Part shown: one piece after another, positions 30,004 through 39,544 of the stretch
Layout: the number at the start of each line of letters is the position of its first letter
Numbering within the stretch: position 1 is the first letter of the stretch
Source: Enterobacter asburiae
Lineage (GTDB): Bacteria; Pseudomonadota; Gammaproteobacteria; Enterobacterales; Enterobacteriaceae
Length of the DNA: 64,000 nucleotides
Reading direction: 5' to 3'
Assembly: GCA_011754535.1 (NCBI GenBank)
Contig: JAAQVN010000001.1
Coordinates: 3,410,001 to 3,474,000 of the forward strand
Translations under genes and position numbers: made by a program
Notes under the pieces: generated by a model
What the model saw: only the letters and a program-made list of their open reading frames with translations
What the model was told of the DNA's origin: nothing
Database searches by the model: none

Positions 30004-31542
30004 TCAGGATTTGGCTTTCGGCATCTGGGAAACCAGTGACAGGTTCACGTCCATGCCTTCTACCTGGAAGTGCGGAATAGCGTACAATTTCACGCGGAAG
30101 AAGCCCGGGTTGTCCTCAATATCTTCCACCACCACTTTCGCATCACGCAGTGGGTGAGACGCCTGCAGTTCGTCGCCCGGGTCGGTCATTTCGGTCACCA
30201 AACTGCGCACCCAGGTGTTGAGCTCAAGCTCCAGCAGACGACGGTCTTTGGTTGTGCCGATATTTTCACGCTGAATCAGCTTCAGGTAGTGCGCAATACG
30301 CGACAGCAGGAAAATGTACGGCAGACGCGCATTGATACGGCTGTTGGCCGTGGCATCCGCAGTATCGTATAGTGCAGGTTTCTGCGTGGAGTTAGCGCTG
30401 AAGAAGCAGGAATAATCTCTGTTCTTATAGTAACTTAGCGGAATAAAGCCCAGGTTCGCAAACTCAAACTCGCGGGTTTCCGGGATCATCACCTCACTCG
30501 GGATCTTCACCTGATTACCGGTACCCAGATCGTACAGATGGATTGGCAGATCCTGGACGGCACCACCGGCCTGCGGGCCACGAATTTGTACACACCAGCC
30601 GTTGTTGATGAAGCTGCGAACCATGTTGGATGCAAAGGCAAACGAAGCGTTGGTCCACAGATATTTATCGTGATCGGGGCCTTTCACTTCTTCCACGTAG
30701 TTGAAGCTACGAACCGGCACAGTGTCCGGGCCGTAAGGCAGGCGACCCAGCACGCGCGGCATCACCAGACCGATATAGCGGGCATCGTCCGTCTCACGGA
30801 AAGATTTCCACTTGATGTACTCCGCACGATCGAAGTAGTTACCAATGTCCTTGATGGCCGCGACGTCTTCCATGGACTCCTTGAGGAAGAATTTCGGGCC
30901 TGCCGAGCCGATAAACGGCATATGTGCCGCAGCAGAGACCTTGGAAATATTGCGCAGGAGAGCGACATCCTGCGCTGAAGCGTCGAACTCGTAAGCGGAA
31001 ATCAGCGCCGCAATGGGCTCGCCGCCCGGGGTGTCATATTCGTCGATGTAGGTGTGTTTATACAGACCACTCTGAATGACTTCTGGACAGTCTTCAAAGT
31101 CCTGACGCAGGTCTTCTTTAGACATGCTCAGCAACTCAATTTTCACGTTCTGGCGAAAATCAGTTTTATCCACCAGCGACTTCACACCGCGCCACAGGCT
31201 TTCAACCGCCTGAAACTCATCATGGTGCATGACAGCGTCCAGCTGGCGGCTGATCTGATAATCGAGCTCAGCGATATGATGATCAATCAGGCTCTTATCC
31301 AGTTTTTCGACCTTCGAGCCTGCTTTGGTCAGACATTCCAGAAAGACCTGCATACCTGCAGTCAGACGCTCATCCGCGGTCGCATCTGACATCGCCTGGG
31401 CATCTTGCCAGATATCCAACGCGCTCAGCTCAGAGACAGGGCTCAGATTGATTTTCTCAAACAGGGAAGCGTAAACCCCACCCGCAACAGGACGTTCCAG
31501 CACCACGCTTTCACCGCCAGCAATATTATTTTGTACAGACAT
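30004..31542 (-). CDS. tssC: T6SS contractile sheath large subunit TssC (VipB)
   Basis: TssC polymerises with TssB into the contractile sheath that drives the Hcp tube. I chose ATG 31540-31542 (MSVQNNIAGGES), six bases after an AAGGA; the ATG six bases earlier would abut it. The product has 512 residues with no visible break. Family segments include LWRGVKSLVDKTDFRQNVKI, YDTPGGEPIAALISAYEFD, and GFIPLSYYKNRDYSCFF. It lies between tssB and truncated tssK in the usual BCK order. ClpV, Hcp, TssE, F, G, J, L and M are not in the window, so the gene is likely an orphan unless supplied elsewhere. Confidence 0.93.
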   Translation of the reverse strand: MSVQNNIAGGESVVLERPVAGGVYASLFEKINLSPVSELSALDIWQDAQAMSDATADERLTAGMQVFLECLTKAGSKVEKLDKSLIDHHIAELDYQISRQLDAVMHHDEFQAVESLWRGVKSLVDKTDFRQNVKIELLSMSKEDLRQDFEDCPEVIQSGLYKHTYIDEYDTPGGEPIAALISAYEFDASAQDVALLRNISKVSAAAHMPFIGSAGPKFFLKESMEDVAAIKDIGNYFDRAEYIKWKSFRETDDARYIGLVMPRVLGRLPYGPDTVPVRSFNYVEEVKGPDHDKYLWTNASFAFASNMVRSFINNGWCVQIRGPQAGGAVQDLPIHLYDLGTGNQVKIPSEVMIPETREFEFANLGFIPLSYYKNRDYSCFFSANSTQKPALYDTADATANSRINARLPYIFLLSRIAHYLKLIQRENIGTTKDRRLLELELNTWVRSLVTEMTDPGDELQASHPLRDAKVVVEDIEDNPGFFRVKLYAIPHFQVEGMDVNLSLVSQMPKAKS

Positions 31543-31580
31543 GAGCATTCCTTGATTAATCCGTTAAAACAGCTTGATGG

Positions 31581-32078
31581 TTAAGGTTTTTTAGGTGCCA
31601 GAGCTGATAGCTCATTTCGCAACTCAGCGCTAAGCGACTGGTCAAGAACGATTTTTTCCAGCTCTTTTCGGAAAGTCTGGTTATCCAACAGGTTGGCCTT
31701 CAGATCGCGAAGCAAGTTGCGCATCGCCAACATCGCCTTCAACTGCGGTATCTGGGCAGCAACCTGCTCCGGCGTGAAATCTTTCATGCTCTGGAAAGTC
31801 AGCTGAATGTTGTCTTCACCACCATCGTCAGAGAGCGTATTTTTAACGGTCAGATTAACTTTTGGGGAATATTCGGAAAGGACACTGTCAAAATTATTTT
31901 TGTTAATATTAACTTTTTCACGCTCGGATATTGACGCAGATTCCTGCCCGTTGCTGAAATCACCCGTAACAAGCAATTTCAAGGGTAATTCCATTTTCTT
32001 ACTTGCTCCGCCAGTATGCAGGTCAAGCTTCAGGTTAATACGTGCCTTAGGCACCTCATTCTGAAAACTGTCAGCCAT
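31581..32078 (-). CDS. tssB: T6SS contractile sheath small subunit TssB (VipA)
   Basis: TssB is the small sheath protein. The 165-residue product starts at ATG 32076-32078 with an AGAGGGACG-type ribosome site. It has the family N-terminus QNEVPKARINLKLDLHTGG, the LPLKLLVTGDFSNG segment and the C-terminal helix that in family members bears the ClpV-interacting site on the partner. It is the first gene of the remaining tssB-tssC-tssK unit, 38 bases before tssC. The reading frame is intact. Confidence 0.93.
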   Translation of the reverse strand: MADSFQNEVPKARINLKLDLHTGGASKKMELPLKLLVTGDFSNGQESASISEREKVNINKNNFDSVLSEYSPKVNLTVKNTLSDDGGEDNIQLTFQSMKDFTPEQVAAQIPQLKAMLAMRNLLRDLKANLLDNQTFRKELEKIVLDQSLSAELRNELSALAPKKP

Positions 32079-32871
32079 CTCATCGTCCCTCTTTGTTTTG
32101 CTATGAAAACTTCACGGTATCGTTCTTGATGCGCAATAATAGAATAATGATCGGCGCAAAATCAAATGCACAGATCATTTATCCGAATCAAGAAATTTCT
32201 TAAGAATTTTCCACTAAAACATTATTGCGGAATGGCTGGTCAACTCAGAAAAAGACGCTACTTCTGGACTATAAAACGAATATTCATATCGAATAAACGA
32301 TCGCAGGCAGATAAACTCTCACAAAAACACCCTGTCTTGACCTGCATCATAACAATGAAGTCAAAAATAATAAACACACAGGCAAACGTTATTGTGACTC
32401 GATAAAATTAAGACGTTAAGAAATAATGAAAACACACGATTTTATTGATTGCATGAATAACACCTAAGAAATTTCGCAGGGAATTTTCTTATTAATTTAC
32501 CTGGAGTGTTAAATAATTTTCTTAACTAAGTGACCTGCCACAACTTAACCCGCGACGCTTTTTATTCATTCAGCCCCCCATTTTGAGATGTTTCCATCGC
32601 CAACACATGCAGACTGACGCTTTCACAGCAGAGAATATAAAAACTGTAAAATCAAGCACCTCCCTGACTGTCGCTTTTTTAATCAAAAACGAGTAATAGC
32701 ACATAACGTATAACGGTGCTACATTACGCCGCCCGCCCAAATCAGCAGTGGCCAGGCAACGCCGTAAAGTTCGGTAAAGCCTGCAACCATCACCTTGAAG
32801 AACGGTCTTATCGGCACGTCGTATCGCAAACTCTGCGCTACCTTTACAGGCTTCATATAGGTTTTACTATT
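32079..32871. other. AT-rich gap between tssB and lpxP, right end of island
   Basis: This stretch is visibly richer in A and T than its flanks up to about 32540. It should contain the tssB promoter and, at its right side, the lpxP promoter and leader. I see no convincing gene; an open frame at 32166-32405 has no ribosome site or family resemblance. I looked for a second copy of the argW 3' end, which would mark attR, and did not find one. Confidence 0.6.
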
Positions 32872-33789
32872 TTGTCTCAATCCAAATTTCAACGTGCGTT
32901 TTTACACCCACGTTACTGGTTTACATGGTTTGGTCTTGGCGTTCTCTGGCTGCTGGTTCAACTCCCCTACCCTGCGCTGCGTTTGCTGGGGTCTAAACTG
33001 GGTAGCGTCTCCCGCTATTTCCTGAAGCGTCGCGAATCCATCGCGCGTAAAAATCTTGAGCTTTGCTTCCCTCAGTACAATGCTGAAGAGCGGGAGAAAC
33101 TCATCGCTGAAAACTTCAAGTCTATCGGCATGGCGTTGCTTGAAACCGGCATGGCCTGGTTCTGGCCGGATGAGCGCGTGCGCAAGTGGTTTGACGTGGA
33201 AGGACTGGATAACCTTAAACGCGCGCAGATGCAAAAACGCGGCGTGATGGTCGTTGGCGTTCACTTTATGTCGCTGGAGCTGGGCGGCCGCGTGATGGGG
33301 CTTTGTCAGCCCATGATGGCAACCTACAGACCGCACAACAGTGCGCTGATGGAGTGGGTGCAAACGCGCGGACGTATGCGTTCCAACAAAGCGATGATCA
33401 GCCGTAATAACCTGCGCGGTATGGTTGGTGCTCTGAAGAAAGGTGAAGCCGTCTGGTTTGCACCCGATCAGGATTACGGACGTAAAGGCAGCAGCTTTGC
33501 TCCCTTCTTTGCCGTAAAAGACGTGGCGACGACCAACGGTACTTTTGTCATTTCGCGTTTGTCAGGTGCCTCCATGCTGACCGTGACAATGGTGAGAAAA
33601 GCGGATAAGTCAGGCTACCGTCTGCACATCTCCCCAGAAATGGCTAACTATCCGGAAAACGAGTGTGAAGCGGCAGCGTTTATCAATAAAGTCATCGAAA
33701 CAGAAATTATGCGCGCGCCTGAGCAGTACCTCTGGATGCATCGCCGTTTCAAAACGCGCCCTCTCGGCGAAGCCTCGCTCTATATTTAA
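32872..33789 (+). CDS. lpxP: Palmitoleoyl-acyltransferase LpxP, cold-induced lipid A acyltransferase
   Basis: LpxP adds palmitoleate to Kdo2-lipid IVA instead of laurate at low temperature. The family sequence begins SQSKFQRAFLHPRYWFTWFG. No ATG is in the right place: the best start is TTG 32872, giving 305 residues against 306 in E. coli; the codon aligned with the E. coli ATG is ATT at 32869. One N-terminal membrane helix is followed by the catalytic HX4D-type motif in VVGVHFMSLELGGRVMG and the region AVWFAPDQDYGRKGSSFAPF. It ends in SLYI as in E. coli. Confidence 0.93.
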   Translation: MSQSKFQRAFLHPRYWFTWFGLGVLWLLVQLPYPALRLLGSKLGSVSRYFLKRRESIARKNLELCFPQYNAEEREKLIAENFKSIGMALLETGMAWFWPDERVRKWFDVEGLDNLKRAQMQKRGVMVVGVHFMSLELGGRVMGLCQPMMATYRPHNSALMEWVQTRGRMRSNKAMISRNNLRGMVGALKKGEAVWFAPDQDYGRKGSSFAPFFAVKDVATTNGTFVISRLSGASMLTVTMVRKADKSGYRLHISPEMANYPENECEAAAFINKVIETEIMRAPEQYLWMHRRFKTRPLGEASLYI

Positions 33790-33798
33790 GCCTTCCAG

Positions 33799-33830
33799 TA
33801 AGGTTAGTTTCGCTAAGAAACTAACCTTTT
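33799..33830 (+). terminator. Rho-independent terminator of lpxP
   Basis: AAGGTTAGTTTC pairs with GAAACTAACCTT around GCTAA and ends in TTTT, ten bases after the lpxP stop. Confidence 0.85.
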
Positions 33831-34147
33831 CAATCACCTGTCATCCCACGACTAAACCGCCTTTCATAGCGTCGCCCAAAGTGAATTTATTGCGTCGTGA
33901 AATCAAACTGTCGCCGTTCCACGACACTCGTAAGTGACGGAAATTATTTAAAAAAATCCCTCTTGCCACCCCTCATTTTTAGGCGTACATTAGCGCCGTC
34001 TGGCTACAGGAAAGCACAGAATTCTGAGCTGGAGTCGGCGGCATAACGGGAAAATTCTCATTTCTGATTTGGCCGGATTTCAGCTCTCTATAATCAGTTG
34101 GACTCTGTTTTTAAGTGCGTACCACAAGATACGCGGAGCGATGAAAC
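33831..34147 (+). promoter_or_regulatory. Gap before ypdK with a good -10 box
   Basis: TATAAT at 34089-34094 is a consensus -10 box about 54 bases before the ypdK start. The -35 is weak (TTGGCC at 34069 is too close). Nothing else recognisable was seen in this stretch. Confidence 0.45.
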
Positions 34148-34219
34148 GTGAAATATTTCTTTATGGGCATTTCGGTGATCGTTTTAGTCTGGGCCGGAAC
34201 CTTTGCCCTGATGATCTAG
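34148..34219 (+). CDS. ypdK: Small membrane protein YpdK
   Basis: A 23-residue single-helix protein, reading KYFFMGISVIVLVWAGTFA then LMI after a GTG start at 34148. It matches E. coli YpdK almost exactly in sequence, size and place between lpxP and alaC. GCGGAG lies about eight bases upstream. The whole protein is one hydrophobic segment, so it should insert in the inner membrane. Its role is unknown. Confidence 0.88.
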   Translation: MKYFFMGISVIVLVWAGTFALMI

Positions 34220-34234
34220 TGAGAACATGCAGTC

Positions 34235-34268
34235 AAAAAAACAGGAGCCATTTGGCTCCTGTTTTTTT
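34235..34268. terminator. Bidirectional terminator between ypdK and alaC
   Basis: AAAAAAACAGGAGCC and GGCTCCTGTTTTTTT form a long stem around ATTT between convergent genes. Confidence 0.9.
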
Positions 34269-34271
34269 ATG

Positions 34272-35510
34272 TCATGACGATGCGGGGTGTTCTGCGACGC
34301 TCTTTGAGGTGAGAAGACCGTCGGCCCGGAACATACTTTTGATGCCCCTCACCGCCTGACGAATACGGTCGCTGTTTTCAATCAGGGCAAATCGCACATG
34401 GGTGTCGCCGTAATCACCAAAGCCAATGCCCGGTGACACACACACCTTCGCATCCTGCAGTAGTTTTTTAGCAAACTCCAGCGATCCCATCGCCGCGTAC
34501 GGTTCCGGAATTTTCGCCCAGACGTACATGGACGCTTTCGGCATTTCCACCATCCAGCCGGCCTCATGCAGCCCTTTTACCAGCACGTCGCGGCGGCGCT
34601 TATACTGGGCGGCAATCTCCTGAACGCACTGCTGGTCGCCTTCCAGGGCAGCGATAGCGGCGACCTGCAGCGGCGTGAAGGTACCGTAGTCGTGATAACT
34701 CTTAATACGCGCCAGTGCACTCACCAGCGTTTTATTACCCACCATAAAGCCAATACGCCAGCCCGCCATGTTGTAGCTTTTCGACAGGGTAAAGAACTCT
34801 ACCGCCACATCACGCGCGCCCGGAACCTGCATAATCGACGGGGCTTTCCAGCCGTCATAGACGATGTCAGCGTAGGCTAAATCGTGAACCACCAGCACGT
34901 CATAACGCTTGGCCAGCGCGACAACTTTCTCGAAGAAATCGAGCTCCACGCACTGGGCCGTTGGGTTCGACGGGAAACCCAGGATCATCATTTTAGGTTT
35001 CGGATAGCTTTCGCGAATGGCACGTTCCAGCTCGTTGAAGAAATCGACACCTTCCACCAGCGGCACGGAGCGGACCTGCGCCCCGGCAATCACCGCGCCG
35101 TAGATATGGATCGGATAGCTTGGATTAGGCACCAACACCGTATCGCCATGATCCAGCGTGGCCAGCATCAGGTGTGCCAGCCCCTCTTTCGAGCCGATGG
35201 TGACAATCGCTTCACTTTCAGGATCAATATCAACCTGATAGCGATCCTGATACCAGCGCGAGATCGCGCGACGTAACCTGGGAATACCGCGAGAGGTTGA
35301 GTAGCCGTGCGTATCCGGGCGCTGGGCAACCGTGCAAAGCTTTTCAACGATATGTGGCGGCGTTGGGCCGTCAGGGTTACCCATGCTGAAATCGATAATA
35401 TCTTCGCCGCGCCGACGCGCAGCCATCTTCAGTTCAGCAGTGATATTGAAAACATAAGGGGGGAGACGATCGATACGCGTAAAACGGCGTTCAGGACTGA
35501 ATTCAGCCAT
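34272..35510 (-). CDS. alaC: Glutamate-pyruvate aminotransferase AlaC
   Basis: AlaC (YfdZ) makes alanine from pyruvate and glutamate using pyridoxal phosphate. The 412-residue protein is the E. coli length. Class I/II aminotransferase motifs include the substrate-site [11 protein letters not shown], the FPSNPTAQC segment, [14 protein letters not shown], and the lysine Schiff-base site [15 protein letters not shown]. The alaC-ypdAB-glk order is conserved. The 386-base gap upstream (35511-35896) must hold its promoter and that of ypdA; I saw no clear operator there. Confidence 0.97.
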   Translation of the reverse strand: MAEFSPERRFTRIDRLPPYVFNITAELKMAARRRGEDIIDFSMGNPDGPTPPHIVEKLCTVAQRPDTHGYSTSRGIPRLRRAISRWYQDRYQVDIDPESEAIVTIGSKEGLAHLMLATLDHGDTVLVPNPSYPIHIYGAVIAGAQVRSVPLVEGVDFFNELERAIRESYPKPKMMILGFPSNPTAQCVELDFFEKVVALAKRYDVLVVHDLAYADIVYDGWKAPSIMQVPGARDVAVEFFTLSKSYNMAGWRIGFMVGNKTLVSALARIKSYHDYGTFTPLQVAAIAALEGDQQCVQEIAAQYKRRRDVLVKGLHEAGWMVEMPKASMYVWAKIPEPYAAMGSLEFAKKLLQDAKVCVSPGIGFGDYGDTHVRFALIENSDRIRQAVRGIKSMFRADGLLTSKSVAEHPASS

Positions 35511-35896
35511 AGATTCCTCAGATTAACGTTAGCGCCCGGACCGTCCGAGCGACGCTGCCACCGATGTGGCGTGCTTAGAAAATAACCTGAAAAAAATCAT
35601 GCTGTCGAGGGGGAAATGAAAAAAAAGCGCGCGCGTGAAAACCGGAACACGGCAACGCCTGAAATTGAAAGCATGGTTCTGATATCGGCTTTCTGTTAGC
35701 CGTTATTTAACACAATGATATCAAAACAGTTACCTGCCGATATGGCGCTGAGAACAAATCGGGTCGCATCAATCCTTACCAGGCAATCCCCTTTGTAAGT
35801 TATGGTTTTTCCTCATTTGATCAACCCGACGGATAGCTGGTCAATACGCCTCAGGTTTTTTATCATGGTTTTTTCCCGTTTTCCCAGGTCTGCTCC

Positions 35897-37603
35897 GTGC
35901 ACGAGATATTCACTATGCTGCTGGCGGTTTTTGACCGTGCGGCATTAATGCTGATTTGCCTGTTCTTCCTTATTCGCATTCGCCTGTTTCGCGAGCTGTT
36001 GCATAAATCCGCACACTCGCCGAAAGAGCTGTTGGCCGTAACCGCCATCTTTTCGCTGTTCGCCCTGTTCAGCACCTGGTCCGGGGTGCCGGTAGAGGGT
36101 TCGCTGGTTAACGTGCGCATTATCGCCGTCATGTCCGGCGGAATTTTGTTTGGCCCGTGGGTGGGTATCATCACCGGCGTGATTGCCGGGACCCATCGCT
36201 ACCTGATTGATATCGGTGGCGTAACGGCAGTGCCGTGCTTTATCACCAGCATTATCGCCGGGGTGCTATCGGGCTGGATAAGCCGCAAGATCCCGAAAAA
36301 ACAGCGCTGGCGCGCCGGGATCGTCGCGGGCATGGTCTGCGAAACGCTGACCATGATTCTGGTCGTCGTCTGGGCCCCCACCACCGCGCTGGGGCTGGAT
36401 ATCGTTTCAAAAATCGGTATTCCCATGATCCTGGGCAGCGTCTGCATCGGTTTTATCGTGCTGCTGGTGCAGAGCGTTGAAGGGGAGAAAGAGGCCAGCG
36501 CCGCCCGTCAGGCCAAGTTGGCGCTGGACATCGCCAACAAAACGCTGCCGCTCTTTCGTCACGTTAACGCGGAGTCGCTGCGCCAGGTCTGCGAGATTAT
36601 CCGCCACGACATTCACGCTGACGCCGTCGCCATCACCAATATCGACCACGTGCTGGCCTACGTTGGCGTTGGGGAACACAACTATCGCGACAGCGATGAC
36701 ACCATTAGTCCGACCACCAGACAGGCGATTAACTACGGCAAAATCATTATTAAAAACAATGATGAAGCTCACCGAACGCCGGAGATTCACTCGATGCTGG
36801 TGATCCCGCTGTGGGAGAAAGGCGTTGTGACGGGCACGCTGAAAATTTATTACTGCCACGCGCATCAGATCACCTCCACGCTGCAGGAGATGGCCATTGG
36901 CCTGTCGCAGATTATTTCTACCCAGCTTGAGGTCTCCCGGGCAGAACAGCTGCGCGAGATGGCAAATAAGGCAGAGCTGCGCGCGCTTCAGAGCAAAATT
37001 AATCCCCATTTCCTGTTTAACGCGCTGAATGCCATCTCCTCTTCCATTCGTTTGAATCCGGACACCGCGCGCCAGCTGATTTTTAACCTGTCGCGCTATC
37101 TGCGCTACAACATCGAACTAAAAGATGACGAGCAGATCGACATCAAAAAAGAGCTGTATCAGATCAAAGACTACATTGCGATTGAGCGGGCGCGCTTCGG
37201 CGACAAGCTCACGGTGATTTTTGATATTGATGAAGAGGTCAACTGCGTGATCCCGAGCCTGCTGATCCAGCCGCTGGTCGAAAACGCGATTGTTCACGGT
37301 ATTCAGCCCTGTAAAGGCAAAGGGGTGGTCACCATCAGCATCACTGAAAGCGGAAACCGGGTGCGTATTGCCGTACGCGATACCGGCCACGGGATTGACC
37401 CAAAAGTCATTGAGCGCGTGGAGTCTAACGAAATGCCAGGGAATAAAATCGGGCTATTGAACGTACACCACAGGGTCAAGCTTCTCTACGGCGACGGGCT
37501 GCATATTCACCGTCTTGAACCAGGCACTGAAATCGCTTTTTACGTCCCGAATGAACGCTCCCCTGTTCATGCGGCGACATCACTGTTACCTCAGGGCGAG
37601 TAA
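35897..37603 (+). CDS. ypdA: Pyruvate-sensing LytS-type histidine kinase YpdA
   Basis: YpdA is the sensor of the YpdA/YpdB two-component system, which reacts to pyruvate. It starts with GTG 35897 ([19 protein letters not shown]) and has 568 residues. The N-terminal 5TM-LYT sensor domain fills about residues 1-200, followed by a GAF domain (about 220-350). The LytS-type kinase signature [16 protein letters not shown] carries the phosphorylated histidine, with [10 protein letters not shown] as N-box and [10 protein letters not shown] in the ATP-binding domain. Its stop is one base from the ypdB start, so the pair is an operon. Confidence 0.96.
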   Translation: MHEIFTMLLAVFDRAALMLICLFFLIRIRLFRELLHKSAHSPKELLAVTAIFSLFALFSTWSGVPVEGSLVNVRIIAVMSGGILFGPWVGIITGVIAGTHRYLIDIGGVTAVPCFITSIIAGVLSGWISRKIPKKQRWRAGIVAGMVCETLTMILVVVWAPTTALGLDIVSKIGIPMILGSVCIGFIVLLVQSVEGEKEASAARQAKLALDIANKTLPLFRHVNAESLRQVCEIIRHDIHADAVAITNIDHVLAYVGVGEHNYRDSDDTISPTTRQAINYGKIIIKNNDEAHRTPEIHSMLVIPLWEKGVVTGTLKIYYCHAHQITSTLQEMAIGLSQIISTQLEVSRAEQLREMANKAELRALQSKINPHFLFNALNAISSSIRLNPDTARQLIFNLSRYLRYNIELKDDEQIDIKKELYQIKDYIAIERARFGDKLTVIFDIDEEVNCVIPSLLIQPLVENAIVHGIQPCKGKGVVTISITESGNRVRIAVRDTGHGIDPKVIERVESNEMPGNKIGLLNVHHRVKLLYGDGLHIHRLEPGTEIAFYVPNERSPVHAATSLLPQGE

Positions 37604-37604
37604 T

Positions 37605-38336
37605 ATGAAAGTTATCATCGTAGAAGATGAATTCCTGGCTCAACAGGAGCTCAGCTGGCTTATCAAAACCCACAGCCAGATGGAGATTGTGGGTACGTTT
37701 GATGACGGTCTGGACGTGCTGAAGTTTTTGCAGCACAACCGGGTCGACGCGATTTTTCTCGATATCAATATTCCCTCGCTGGATGGCGTACTGCTGGCGC
37801 AAAACATCAATCAGTTTGCCCATAAGCCGTTTATTGTGTTCGTTACCGCCTGGAAAGAGCACGCCGTAGAAGCTTTCGAGCTGGAGGCGTTTGACTATAT
37901 TCTGAAACCTTACCAGGAGTCGCGGATTGTCAGCATGCTGCAAAAGCTGGAGGCCGCATGGCAGCAGCAGACCGCCCCCGCCAGCGCCAGCCCCGCGGTA
38001 CGCGAAAACGACACCATTAATCTGGTCAAAGATGAGCGCATCATCGTGACCCCGGTCAACGATATCTACTACGCCGAAGCGCACGAAAAGATGACGTTTG
38101 TCTATACGCGGCGGGAATCGTATGTCATGGCGATGAACATCACCGAGTTTTGCAGCAAGCTGCCAGCGGCCCACTTTTTCCGCTGCCACCGTTCGTTCTG
38201 CGTCAATTTAAACAAGATCCGCGAGATCGAACCGTGGTTTAACAACACCTATATTTTGCGTCTCAAAGATCTGGATTTTCAGGTACCGGTGAGCCGCAGC
38301 AAAGTGAAAGAGTTCCGCCAGCTGATGCACCTGTAA
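37605..38336 (+). CDS. ypdB: LytTR response regulator YpdB
   Basis: YpdB receives phosphate from YpdA and activates the transporter gene yhjX in E. coli. The 243-residue protein starts MKVIIVEDEFLAQQELS with the phosphorylation site Asp53 in AIFLDINIPSLDG. A LytTR DNA-binding domain fills about residues 137-243 (ITPVNDIYYAEAHEK-like start, FFRCHRSFCVNLNKI). E. coli has ypdC next, which is missing here; glk follows on the other strand. Confidence 0.96.
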   Translation: MKVIIVEDEFLAQQELSWLIKTHSQMEIVGTFDDGLDVLKFLQHNRVDAIFLDINIPSLDGVLLAQNINQFAHKPFIVFVTAWKEHAVEAFELEAFDYILKPYQESRIVSMLQKLEAAWQQQTAPASASPAVRENDTINLVKDERIIVTPVNDIYYAEAHEKMTFVYTRRESYVMAMNITEFCSKLPAAHFFRCHRSFCVNLNKIREIEPWFNNTYILRLKDLDFQVPVSRSKVKEFRQLMHL

Positions 38337-38344
38337 CGAAAGAG

Positions 38345-38364
38345 CCCTCTCCCGCGGGAGAGGG
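38345..38364. repeat. CCCTCTCCC/GGGAGAGGG palindrome, copy 3
   Basis: A perfect 9-base stem with a GC loop, between convergent ypdB and glk and within 10 bases of each stop. It is the same stem as at 11548 and 21221. Confidence 0.85.
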
Positions 38365-38374
38365 TTATGATGCG

Positions 38375-39340
38375 TCAGAGGATTTGACCGAGAACCTGAC
38401 GCAGATGGGCACCCGAACCCAGCAGGCCTGGGTTATCATGCACGATGAGATAAACAGGAATGTCCTGTACGTAGCTTCTGAAGCGCCCTTTATCTTCAAA
38501 CCCGCCGCGGAAGCCGGAGGCTTTAAAGAAGTCGAGGAAGCGCGGCACAATCCCGCCCGCAATATAGACCCCACCGAAAGTGCCCAGCGTCAGCGCCAGG
38601 TTGCCGCCGAAACGTCCCATGATCACGCAGAACAGCGACAGAGCGCGGCGGCAGTCAATGCAGCTGTCCGCCAGCGCGCGTTCGGTGACGTCCTTCGGCT
38701 GCAGATTTTCCGGCAGACGACCATCCGATTTCACAATCGCCCGGTACAGGTTCACCAGCCCCGGCCCTGAAAGGACGCGCTCGGCGGAAACGTGGCCGAT
38801 CTCCGCGCGTAACTCTTCGAGGATAATGCCCTCTTCTTCGCTGTTTGGCGCAAAGTCTACGTGGCCGCCTTCACCCGGCAGGCTCACCCAGCGCTGAGCA
38901 ACATGCACCAGGTGCGACACGCCCAGGCCGGTACCGGCACCGTAAACAGCAATCGGCTTGCCCTCGACCGGCTCAGCACCGCCAAACTGGATCAGGTGCT
39001 CCGGCTTTAGCATCGGGATCGCCATGGACACCGCGGTGAAGTCGTTGATGATTTCCAGATGCGCAAACCCGAGGTTTTTTTTCATCTCTGCGATGGAGAA
39101 GGCCCAGGTATGGTTGGTCATTGCGACCCAGTCGCCGGTTATCGGGCAGGCAATGGCGATGCAACCGTCTTCGACGCTCGCCTGATGCTCTTCCAGATAG
39201 ACGCGAACAACGGCCTCAAGGCTTGGGTAATCCAGCCCTGAGTAGGTTTTCGCCCGGGAAATTTCACCGCTACTTACATCGCATAATGCGAGACGCGCGT
39301 TCGTGCCGCCCACATCGCCTACCAAAGCATACTTTGTCAT
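38375..39340 (-). CDS. glk: Glucokinase
   Basis: Glk phosphorylates free glucose with ATP in the cytosol. The 321-residue protein has the phosphate-1 motif [15 protein letters not shown] at the N-terminus, the glucose-site [16 protein letters not shown], and [12 protein letters not shown]. The family is the bacterial ROK-unrelated glucokinase (Glk) class. The position beside ypdB and divergent from yfeO matches E. coli, apart from the missing ypdC. Confidence 0.97.
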   Translation of the reverse strand: MTKYALVGDVGGTNARLALCDVSSGEISRAKTYSGLDYPSLEAVVRVYLEEHQASVEDGCIAIACPITGDWVAMTNHTWAFSIAEMKKNLGFAHLEIINDFTAVSMAIPMLKPEHLIQFGGAEPVEGKPIAVYGAGTGLGVSHLVHVAQRWVSLPGEGGHVDFAPNSEEEGIILEELRAEIGHVSAERVLSGPGLVNLYRAIVKSDGRLPENLQPKDVTERALADSCIDCRRALSLFCVIMGRFGGNLALTLGTFGGVYIAGGIVPRFLDFFKASGFRGGFEDKGRFRSYVQDIPVYLIVHDNPGLLGSGAHLRQVLGQIL

Positions 39341-39544
39341 TCTTCTACTGCTCCGCTAAAGTCAGAATAAATCTTTGGGACACTGTAAATTCAAGGCGTG
39401 ATAACAACAACGACCGGAAGGTGAATGCCCGTGGATTATCGATCTTCGTCACAGAATAACTTTACCGTTTCAGCACCTTTTGCACTATTGCCAGAAGGCT
39501 TAATGTGCAAAGTAACGTAATACCTTTTGTACAAGGAAATCATC

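Noticed and set aside
32166..32405. Possible 79-residue basic protein in the AT-rich gap
   Set aside because: No ribosome site, biased Lys/Ile composition expected by chance in AT-rich DNA, and no recognised family.
25387..32871. Complete functional T6SS
   Set aside because: Only TssB and TssC are complete; Hcp, ClpV, TssE, F, G, J, L and M are absent, and TssK and VgrG are truncated.
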